A DNA stretch of 64,000 bases. Source: an uncultured Gammaproteobacteria bacterium (GTDB lineage Bacteria > Pseudomonadota > Gammaproteobacteria > Pseudomonadales > Azotimanducaceae). The stretch covers positions 1 through 64,000 of the forward strand of contig CAJWQG010000016.1 in NCBI GenBank assembly GCA_913045175.1, in the 5' to 3' direction. The first letter of the stretch is position 1; each line of letters starts with the position of its first letter. Both the position numbers and the translations under genes were made by a program. Of this stretch, positions 37,544 through 45,949 are shown in pieces. Below the pieces are notes generated by a model. It was given only the letters and a program-made list of their open reading frames with translations. It did not search any database and had not been told where the DNA came from.

Positions 37544-38449
37544 TTACTCGTACTTGACCTTCCACATGCCACCGCCACCACCGTTGCCTTTGCCAAAGGA
37601 ACGTTGCCAAACACCGGGTGAAACGCAATCAGGTGGCACAAGGCCTGAAGCAGGGTCTTCTGGCCGGATCCAGGTTTTGATCATGCCGGGTTCCCACTCC
37701 GCGAAATAGGTATGCTGCTCGTAGTTTTCGCGTGCCTTCTCTGGACCTTCACCCTGCCTTAGCAACGTCATGCCGCCGCCGTTGATGTGAAACGAAACCG
37801 TGTTACCACCCTCGGTTCCATTTGCCTTCAGCTGCGCGATGGTGGCGTCGTCCACTCCACCTGGGGTGAAATCCATGGTCCAACTGGGTTTGCCCTCATA
37901 GATGACTTCTGAGTGATCTTTTTCCACAGACATCTCATCTGCCACATATTTCGGCCATCCCCAGCAGTTGCCTTCAAGCGCCGTGTGAAAGTTCGGCACC
38001 GGTATCAGAATGACCAGCCATGACTCAAGGCCGTCCGGACATAACGTTTTGACCATCATGCGACCTTCAATGAAATTGACGGCACCCTGGTTCATGTCCC
38101 AGTAGGAGACCATGACCTCGGGTTTCTCCGGCATACGCAGTGGTGGATACATATACGACTCGTATAGTTCGAGATCATGGGGCTCGAAGACCGTGGTGTG
38201 CCCGAAGCTGCCTCTGCCTGCCTTGTCCATTTCCTCGAGCTCCTCTTGCGACAGGGGCCCACGTGGTGGACCCATGTCCAGGTCCATGTTGTAAATCACA
38301 TCGCGGGTGGGGTCAGCGACCCATTTGCGAACGTTCTCCAGCAGAATTCTGGCCACGATCGCTCGGTCTTCGTTGCTCTGTATGTTCCTGAAATCGAACT
38401 GCTTGCCGCCCGCGTGTTTTTCTGGGGGGTAGGTAACAATCTTTCCCAT
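37544..38449 (-). CDS. Acetoacetate decarboxylase-like protein (third paralogue)
   Basis: 301 residues. Very similar to the protein at 35190-36095 (EGNCWGWPKYVADEM, YEGKPSWTMDFTPGG, VSFHINGGGMTLLRQG) and with the same Gly-rich C terminus GNGGGGGMWKVK. MGKIVTYPP start; AAGGAG precedes it. Three paralogues around one GntR gene suggest a specific, expanded decarboxylation or acyl-processing pathway. The family identification is by fold-level motifs, not an alignment I could run. Confidence 0.65.
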   Translation of the reverse strand: MGKIVTYPPEKHAGGKQFDFRNIQSNEDRAIVARILLENVRKWVADPTRDVIYNMDLDMGPPRGPLSQEELEEMDKAGRGSFGHTTVFEPHDLELYESYMYPPLRMPEKPEVMVSYWDMNQGAVNFIEGRMMVKTLCPDGLESWLVILIPVPNFHTALEGNCWGWPKYVADEMSVEKDHSEVIYEGKPSWTMDFTPGGVDDATIAQLKANGTEGGNTVSFHINGGGMTLLRQGEGPEKARENYEQHTYFAEWEPGMIKTWIRPEDPASGLVPPDCVSPGVWQRSFGKGNGGGGGMWKVKYE

Positions 38450-38561
38450 GTTTTACTCCTTTTTAAGATAACTTTTGATTATTTTCGTGTTTGTTAATCG
38501 TATTCACTGCTCATCACTCGTTACTTTTTTTGCTCTTTACTCTTTACTTATCACTCACAGC

Positions 38562-39882
38562 TCACCATTTTGGCGAACCGAAAGGTTCGCTCACTTCCCG
38601 GCCCTCCCATAGAGCACGTTCCTGCTCGAACGGCGCACTTTCGACCGCCGCCGGGGTACCGAAGACTGCTGTAGAGCGCGTTTTTGTATCGTAGGCGACC
38701 AAGTTGGACAGCTTATCCGTACGCGGATTACCAGTCCTGGCTAGGTTGATGATTGCATCCTACAGATCCCCGGATAGGGTGTCAGTAGCCTCACCCTTAC
38801 CAAAAAACTTGGCGCTTCCCTCGCGGATCTTCCGATAGCCCGTCACCAGCCGCTCAGCATCCTGCACATTGTGGGCGATTTCAGCGATTAACCCCTGCTC
38901 ATCGAGATTGGCCGTATTCGGGTTCATCATCGTGAAACCAAGCCACTGATCTCGCTGCGTACCAACCAAAACGTCGATATCATCAGCGGAGCCCTTCCTT
39001 AATCGCTTCGATAGGTAACTCCTTTAGCACTGTGCCATCGATAATCGGTTGAAGCATCATGCCAATACCCGGTAATTGGTACCCGGTGGCGGCATCCAGG
39101 ATTGTTTCCGGATCCAGCGTCATCAGCTTGTCGACATCTTTACCTGACAGTTCAAGCTGGCCCAATATCCCTTCTGCCATTTCAACGGCCTTGGGAAGTT
39201 TGTGTGCAACGCTTGCCGCGCCGCTGATTGCCATCGCTCGATGAAAAAGGCCCTTTGCGTCCTCCATAGCCATTAACGCACCGATGCTCATTCCACCCGC
39301 AGATTCTCCGAAGATGGTGACGTTCCCTGGGTCGCCACCAAACGCGGCAATGGTATCGCGTATCCACTTCAGCGCCTGGAACTGGTCTAGTATGCCTTCG
39401 TTGCCGGTGGCGGGAATTCGCCCGTTCGTCACCTCAGTCAGATTGAGAAACCCGAACGCACCTACGCGATAGTTGATAGTCACGACTACCACGTCTCCCC
39501 GAGCTGAGAGGTTGTGTCCGGCGTACGTAGGCGTACCACCTGTCCCACCACCAAACCCGCCGCCGTGAATCCACACCAGTACGGGACGCTTTGCTTCGTC
39601 AGTACCCTTTATCCAGATGTTTAGTTGCAGACAGTCCTCATCTCTGAAGGCGGCATTGCGGGAATTAAATACAAAGGACAGCATGCCATCGTCACCTGTT
39701 GCCACGCCTGCCTTGCCCCAGTCAGTGGCATCTTGTACACCTTGCCAGGGTTCCGGTGGTTCATGTGCGCGCCAGCGACGCTCACCGGTGGGTAGCGCCG
39801 CGAACGGGATTCCCTTGAAACTGTGCACGCCATCGGTACTCGTGCCCTCTACCTTGCCATGCTGTGTTTCAACAACCGTCAT
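38562..39882 (-). pseudogene. Carboxylesterase (type B) with internal deletion, frameshift and amber stop
   Basis: Start MTVVETQHGKVEG at 39882. The first 300 residues are a normal type B esterase: WIHGGGFGGGTGG and the nucleophile GESAGGMS. Then EAIKEGLR-TGA at 38985; removing one base restores EGSADDID followed by VGTQRDQWLGF. The usual stretch of well over 100 residues with the catalytic His is missing between YRKIREG and GKGEATDTLSG. After DL a TAG at 38760-38762 replaces the usual Gln of MQDAW (here DAIINLARTGNP follows). Three independent lesions: dead gene. Confidence 0.85.
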
Positions 39883-40110
39883 GTCGTATCCAAAATTGGT
39901 TTTCAAAAATTTCCAATTGGTCGAATTCTGCGGACCAAGTGATCCCTCACTCACGGCAGGAAATCATTTGCTTCAGCAGTAGAGATGCTCAATTGCAAGA
40001 GCACGCAGGATGGTGGACTGGGACGGAACATCTTCAGCCCCCCTACAGGCGAGTTCCAGTGAGCAAGTATCATGGAGCCGGTCTACGCGGCAAGTACCCC
40101 TTTGAGAACT

Positions 40111-40131
40111 ACCCGGCCTGGAAGGCCGGGT
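40111..40131. terminator. 9-bp hairpin downstream of the TonB receptor gene
   Basis: ACCCGGCCT-GGA-AGGCCGGGT is a perfect 9-bp GC-rich inverted repeat with a 3-base loop, 36 bases beyond the TonB gene stop. No strong U-run follows. The surrounding 39883-40166 region holds no supported gene; it could be a terminator, a REP-like element or the relic of an insertion sequence end. Confidence 0.5.
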
Positions 40132-40166
40132 GAGTTGGATAAGCGTACTCCTCAAACGGCGAACCG

Positions 40167-42776
40167 TTACAGGCTCCAGTTGACTTCCATGCCCATGGTA
40201 CGAGCTCTGCCAAAGTTGTAGCCCTGCTGATTGCGCTCGTAAGCAATGACTTCATCGCCGGCATTGTTTACAAAAAGTGCAACATCGAACAGGTCATGTC
40301 GCAACGTGAGTCTTAGATCCGTCCTGTGCCAGCGCTTCGTCGGGCGCTCATTATCAGGACCTCTCCATTGCCTGCCCTGGAAGTATTGTTCCATCCGGGC
40401 GGTCGCATCAAACGGGCCGATCTCGAAATCGTAATCCAGTGAAATACTGCCACTGTACTCAGGGCTACCGGGAATTTTATTACCGGGAACAACACCGAGC
40501 GCGGTAGAACCCTCAACGCGAGCATCATTACCGACGGATGCTGTACCGATTTCCGCCTTCCACATCCAGGCACCACCTGCTTTCAGGGTCAGCGAATCGG
40601 TCAGACGGCTTTCAATCTCAAACTCCAGGCCTTCTGTTTCCGCATCGCCGGCGTTATTCGCATAGGAAAATGGAAATGGCGACAAAACTCCCGGGAGATC
40701 AACTGAAACAGACTCTATCTCGATGATGATGTCTGTCCAATCCATGTTGAAGTAGGCAGTGGTGAAACTGAACCTTCCGTCTGCCAGTGTCGCTTTAACA
40801 CCCAGTTCAATACTCTCGACCTCATCACCGTCGATCGTCTGCAGATCCTTCAGCAGATTGTATAGCGCCAACGCCTCCGCCGAGGTGTCTTTGACTGGTT
40901 CCACATCAGCGAGCTGACTGGAAGCCTGTACGATCCCGGGTCGGAAGCCGTGTGACCATATCCCGTAGACCATCAAGTCATCACTGGGTCTCCACGTTAA
41001 CCCCACTTTCGGTGAAGTTGTCGTTTGCTGGTCATGGGTAAACGAATCCTGAATGGTATTCGTCGGGTTGGGCTCTCTTTCAAATGTGTCCTGCACCACT
41101 GTTATGTCAGCCACGCGTATGCCCGCAGTGACCTCCCACTGGTCGTTAATGGCGTAACTTACATCGCCAAAAAAGGCCTCTTCCTCGGTAACAGCGCGGT
41201 CACGACGAAACGGGAAGAGAAACCTGTTGAGGAAACCATCTACGATCGCTGCCTGACGTGCGCCGTCTATACCAGGGTTGAACAGCCACAGGAGTCCGCA
41301 GTGTGCATCAGTGAATGCTGCGTAAGAAACAGAATCCGGGCAAGGATCAGGGTTTCCACCAAAAACTTCGTTTTCTTTGAAGTAATAGCCGACTGCGAAC
41401 TGCAGTTTGTTGTCGTTATTGGAAACCAGTCGTAACTCGTAGGAATCTCGTTCAGCCCAGTCCATGCAGAGGCTATGGCAAATCTGCCCGGACATGATTG
41501 CTCCCTCGCCAGTCGCTGGATTGATGGTGGGGGCGGTTGCGGTCAGGCATTCTCCTGTTGGCAGAAAACTGAAGAAAGGTGAAAAGCCACAATTGAAGTC
41601 TTCAACAAATCGTCTGGAAAAATTGACGTGCGGCGGCGATTCGTCGCCTGCCCGCTTCGTAAACCTGTCCACGTTTGACCAGGTGGCAGTAAAGGTGGAT
41701 CCCCCGAGGAACTCCGTGTCCCAGACGAAATCCACGTTGGTAAAGGTGTATTCATCAAGTGTCTCATCAAGGTTGGTACCCTTCAGATCAGGGTGCGCCT
41801 TGTGCGTAACATAGGGATCCCGCGTAAATTGTGTATTGTGATCGCCGATACAGTTGAAACGCTCTGGCCCTGGATCCCACCATGTATTGGTAGACGTGTA
41901 GGCGTTATAGCTGGGTATTTCAATCAGGTTGACATCGGTACGGAGTTCTTCGTAACAGTGAAAACCGATGGCTGGGGCTCCCCCGGTCATCTCGACATCC
42001 ATATACATAACTTCGAGCTGTACGTTGTCGGTTGGGTAGATACCCAGAGTGACCCGTCCGCCGGAATCCTCTTCCCAGTCCGTATCTTGACCTCGGCCCG
42101 GCGCGTCGAGCAGACCCTTCTGGTCCCGTGAGTAAAGGATTGCACGAACCGCTGCTATCTCCCCAAGAGGAACATTCACCATTGCATCGAGGCGGTGGCC
42201 CCACCCGTGTGAATGGGACATGGTTTCTGATGATGCTCGCACCGCAAAGTCGAAGCCTTCGGGATTGGGCTTTTTGGTGATGTAACGCAACGCACCACCC
42301 ATGGCACCCTCGCCGTAAAGGGTACCTTGAGGTCCTTTCAGCACCTCGATCCGGTCCAGATCAAAGGTAGGAAGCGCAAAGTGAGAGCTATCCCCACTCG
42401 TCGAGCCCACGGGCATATTGTTCAGGTAAGCACCAACGGGCGAGCCGTTGCCCTCCGCGTACGGTGTAATACCGCGTATCGTGAGGGTGTTAAACCCGGA
42501 CGTTGCCTTATTCATGTTGAGGCCCGGTATCGTGTTGTAGAGGGACCAGATGTTATTGACGCCTTTAGCGATCAATTGATCTTCGGTTAAGGCGGAAATA
42601 GAGATCGGCGTATCCATCAGATCGGTATCCCGAAACGTGGCGGTCACAACGATTTCTTCAAGCGTTATTTCATCTGAATCATCAGCTGCTACAGCAGGAG
42701 CGCCGATTACTGCAGCGGCAAGAACTGATGCAATGGCGTTAAGCCACTTTTGTGGCTTTCGGTATTTGGTAACCAT
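40167..42776 (-). CDS. TonB-dependent outer-membrane receptor
   Basis: 869 residues from ATG 42776 (GGGG nine bases upstream). Signal peptide, TonB box EEIVVTATF, plug domain (PGLNMNKATSGFNTLTIRG, RIEVLKGPQGTLYGEGAMGG) and a 22-strand-type barrel ending in an aromatic residue after RARTMGMEVNWSL. The iron-complex/nutrient type cannot be told; long sequence with no lesion. Members of this group in CoA-ligase-rich genomes often import terpenoid or aromatic ligands. It lies between two damaged regions. Confidence 0.9.
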   Translation of the reverse strand: MVTKYRKPQKWLNAIASVLAAAVIGAPAVAADDSDEITLEEIVVTATFRDTDLMDTPISISALTEDQLIAKGVNNIWSLYNTIPGLNMNKATSGFNTLTIRGITPYAEGNGSPVGAYLNNMPVGSTSGDSSHFALPTFDLDRIEVLKGPQGTLYGEGAMGGALRYITKKPNPEGFDFAVRASSETMSHSHGWGHRLDAMVNVPLGEIAAVRAILYSRDQKGLLDAPGRGQDTDWEEDSGGRVTLGIYPTDNVQLEVMYMDVEMTGGAPAIGFHCYEELRTDVNLIEIPSYNAYTSTNTWWDPGPERFNCIGDHNTQFTRDPYVTHKAHPDLKGTNLDETLDEYTFTNVDFVWDTEFLGGSTFTATWSNVDRFTKRAGDESPPHVNFSRRFVEDFNCGFSPFFSFLPTGECLTATAPTINPATGEGAIMSGQICHSLCMDWAERDSYELRLVSNNDNKLQFAVGYYFKENEVFGGNPDPCPDSVSYAAFTDAHCGLLWLFNPGIDGARQAAIVDGFLNRFLFPFRRDRAVTEEEAFFGDVSYAINDQWEVTAGIRVADITVVQDTFEREPNPTNTIQDSFTHDQQTTTSPKVGLTWRPSDDLMVYGIWSHGFRPGIVQASSQLADVEPVKDTSAEALALYNLLKDLQTIDGDEVESIELGVKATLADGRFSFTTAYFNMDWTDIIIEIESVSVDLPGVLSPFPFSYANNAGDAETEGLEFEIESRLTDSLTLKAGGAWMWKAEIGTASVGNDARVEGSTALGVVPGNKIPGSPEYSGSISLDYDFEIGPFDATARMEQYFQGRQWRGPDNERPTKRWHRTDLRLTLRHDLFDVALFVNNAGDEVIAYERNQQGYNFGRARTMGMEVNWSL

Positions 42777-42988
42777 AGATAAATCCCCTTTAATTACTTT
42801 GATCAAGCATTATAAATATCACGTTAGGTATTGCGCCTATCAGGGATCTACGCGGGAATCACCAGCCCCCTCTGAGCTACCGCACCCCAAATCAGGCGAA
42901 TTCGAACTCTACACTATCGTAAAAGAACGATATGGGGCAAGAGTTTATTATAATAATTAGAAGGCTTGTTTTCAGGGGTCCCGCGCGT
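42777..42988. other. Intergenic region with no supported gene
   Basis: About 212 bases between the TonB receptor start and the end of the cNMP-EAL gene. It holds the receptor's promoter on the minus strand and an AT-rich stretch near 42945 (TTTATTATAATAATTAG). Nothing else was recognised. Confidence 0.4.
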
Positions 42989-44197
42989 TCACATACCAAA
43001 ATCCGGAGGTTCCTGTAGCAACTTTTTAACCTCCTCTTCGGGGATTGACCTGGAGAAGAGAAACCCCTGGGCATAGTGACAATCCAGGGCACTGATAAAC
43101 TCCAGCTGCGACTGGGTTTCAATACCCTCTACCACGACCTCAAGGTCGAGGCCCCTGATCATTGTTACGATGTCCCGAAGCAGCTGCCGGTTTCGCCGGT
43201 CGTTCTGCAGGCCCTTGCTAAATGCCTGATCAATCTTGGCGTTATCTAGATCCAGACGGTAAAGCGTCTCGAGACTTGAGAAACCGGTACCGAAATCATC
43301 TAACGAAACCTTAAAACCAACTTCATGGGCCTGGGCTATCCATTCCTGGGTCGGTTCTATATTGACGGCGAGGCTCTCGGTGATTTCCAGTTTGATCGTT
43401 TCGGGAGGAATGCCTGCTTCTTTGGCGATTCTGGCGGCTTCTCCAATGAACGTCGGATCTGCGATCTGCCTGCCTGAAACGTTAATGCTTATTAAGAGGG
43501 GCGCGGGATAGTCTTTCTCTTTTGCAATGGCGCCGAAGGTCGCCATGTCATTGCATGCCTGTTCAAAGACATACAGGCCGACCGGGACAATCAGATCGGT
43601 TTCTTCTGCGAGTGCGATAAAAAGGCCAGGGGAGATAAAACCGCGCTCGGGATGAGTCTAGCGGGTCAACGCTTCGAACCCGGCCATCTTGCGATGTGCG
43701 ATGTCCAGAAGCGGTTGATAGAAAACCTGAAGTTGCCCTTTGGTAAGTGCTTCTTTTAGTTCTACCTCCAGTCTGATTTTATCGATGCCCTGATGAATGT
43801 ATTCACGAAATGCTTCTTCAGACATGGTGCTATCGTCGAAAGCATAAGCACCCTTCACCTTGTTAAGGCCACTGCGATAACGATCGAGCAGAACCTGAAC
43901 GAGCAACTTTAATATCGCGCCTGCTTCCGAGATGCGATCGGTTAACTGGTTACGGGTTACTGGAGTGAGTTTCGTTGTGGTGAGGGCTCTTGCATTCGCT
44001 GTTCTGGGCTCGTTATCAATAATGCCCATTTCGCCAACGATGTCGCCATCGCTTAGCGTGCAAATGATGACCTCTTCTCCTTCGGAATGGGTGCTTATCT
44101 CGAGGTCGCCCTGTTCTATGATGTGCGCGCAGTCAGCTGCGTCACCCTCTTTAAAAAGGTATTTACCTTTACCTAATTCCCGAGTGTGTTCGCTCAT
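42989..44197 (-). pseudogene. Cyclic-nucleotide-binding + EAL domain protein, interrupted by TAG at a conserved Trp
   Basis: Residues 1-125 form a cNMP-binding/Crp-like domain (KGKYLFKEGDAADCAHIIEQ, GDIVGEMGIIDNEPRTA). The EAL phosphodiesterase domain starts at about 145: LQVFYQPLLDIAHRKMAGFE-AL. A TAG at 43660-43658 replaces the Trp of the standard R-W-x-H-P motif (here TR-TAG-THPERGFISPGLFI). The rest of the domain is intact (ISINVSGRQI, EITESLAVN, DDFGTGFSSL). It would hydrolyse cyclic-di-GMP under cNMP control; as read it stops before most of the active site. Confidence 0.8.
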
Positions 44198-44283
44198 GAG
44201 ATTACCGTGAGATCAGGGTTGATCTTCGAACAAACCGTCTTTTTAGTCCTGGCGCAATGGCCCTTACCCGAAGAACCCTGGTC

Positions 44284-45885
44284 CTATCCAGGAGGGTTAC
44301 TCTCCCGAATATCGAGCTTGAAAATCTCTTGTTTCACCTTGACGCCCTGGAGTTGATGTTCGCCGAGTGAAGTAAGTCCACCGGAAAACTCCCTGGCGAA
44401 TTCCGACGAGGCGAGGACGGGCTCATCCAATGTCTTGCACAGGCCCTCAATTCGGGAGGCCTCGTTGACAGCGGGACCGATGACCGTGAAGTCCAGCCGT
44501 TTATTGGTACCAATGTTGCCGTAGGTGATGTTGCCGCGATGCAGTCCAGTGCCGAAGGCGAGGGCGGCGCCACCGCTGGCTGCCCTGTCCTCGTTGACAC
44601 GCTCCATTTGGCGGTATGCCTGGCACAGTGCCGCATGTGCTCGATTACAAGCTGGCGCGGAACCAACGATCGCGTCGTCGATAGGGAATATCGCCAATAC
44701 AGCGTCACCAATGAATTTGAGCACTTCGCCGCCATGTTCCATAACGGCACCGGTAACACAGTCGAAGTACTGATCGAGCGCGGCAAGGTAGTCATCTCTT
44801 GTCATGGTGTCTGCTAATCGGGTCGAATTTCGAAGGTCAGAAAACCAGATAATAGTATCCAGATCTTCGCCATCACCCCGTTTCACTCTGCCACTCAAAA
44901 CCCGCTCCCCGGTACTACGACCGAGATAGGTTTGGAGCAGTGCTAATGAAGACAATCGTTGGGCCTGGGCTTCAATCAGTCGACCCAGGTGCGGCAGTAT
45001 TTCGTATAGGTAGCCCAGATGACTGGTAGAGAATCCACCTGGCATGTCCGATACCAGAGACAAGGTGTTTATCTGTCCATCGGAGAACTGGATGGGAAGC
45101 GCCACATAGTCGGTGGCGCCTTCATCAAGCAGATCGGTGAGGATTGGGAAGTCCAGCTCTGGTTCATCCACATCCAATCGCCTGCGAACGCCACCCTCGC
45201 CGTTGATAATGGGTGCGAATGGGCTGTTGCGATACGAGTCTGACTGAACGCCCTTGTGTGTGGCCTGTAGTGTTTCGCCCTCATTGGAATCACGATCCCA
45301 ATTAAAGAACAGCCCATACAGTTGCGGATTCAGGGTGCGTACAAACAGTCGGATGGACTGTAGTGGTAGTCCCTGGTCATGCAGCATGTGTGGGGTTTCT
45401 ACCAGCAGATATGGTATGTCAGTTGTTTTCCAGGCGTCGCGAACCAGCCACCTTACAAAGGGATTCTCTTGTTCCGTTTCGTTTGACCGGGGTTGTTGCT
45501 CGATGACGGTATCGTCTTGAAACCAGCTATCCATCGCTTGCCAGTCGAATGCAATGTAGTCCTTGATGACCCTGGCTTCGTCGTAAACGTCCTCATAGCT
45601 CCAGACGGCATTGTCGATAGGTTTGTTGGCAACGTTTATGGATCAGTACCTGGCATTGCCCTTGAAAGGGCAGTTGGTCACCAGTGTTGAGGGCTTCAGC
45701 AGGTCCATACGCACGTCGGCACGCGGGAAGTAATACACATCGGGAAGATGTGTCTCAGACATCACCAGGGGAGCATGAATTATCGCGATGGTCTCGCCAT
45801 TTGCGACCGCGCGAATCTGTTGGTCACATGGTCGGACAACGACGTGATAACCTTCGTAAGTATCAGTTAAGGATTCTTCAGACAT
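44284..45885 (-). pseudogene. DUF427 + adenylate/guanylate cyclase fusion, interrupted by TGA at a conserved Trp
   Basis: An N-terminal DUF427 domain (GYHVVVRPCDQQIRA, TNCPFKGNARY) stops at TGA 45645-45643, exactly where DUF427 has the W of YW(S). The same frame continues SINVANKPIDNAVWSYED, a middle domain and a class III cyclase (IWFSDLRNSTRLAD, GGEVLKFIGDAVLAIF, FTVIGPAVNEASRIE). Both metal Asp residues and the NxxxR block are present. Without readthrough only the 80-residue DUF427 part is made. Selenocysteine here is unlikely because the residue aligned is Trp. Confidence 0.8.
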
Positions 45886-45949
45886 TGGTACATATATCCT
45901 TTCGCCTGAATATCATACACGTGCGAGGATTAGCTTGCTTTGCTGCGGG

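Noticed and set aside
39864-40133. Small plus-strand frame ending in the hairpin as a gene or transposase tail
   Set aside because: Composition is not protein-like, no Shine-Dalgarno, and no recognisable TnpB or transposase motif.
45643-45645. Second selenoprotein at the DUF427 TGA
   Set aside because: The TGA aligns with a conserved Trp, not Cys, the motif is not a known Sec context, and no hairpin at the right distance was obvious.
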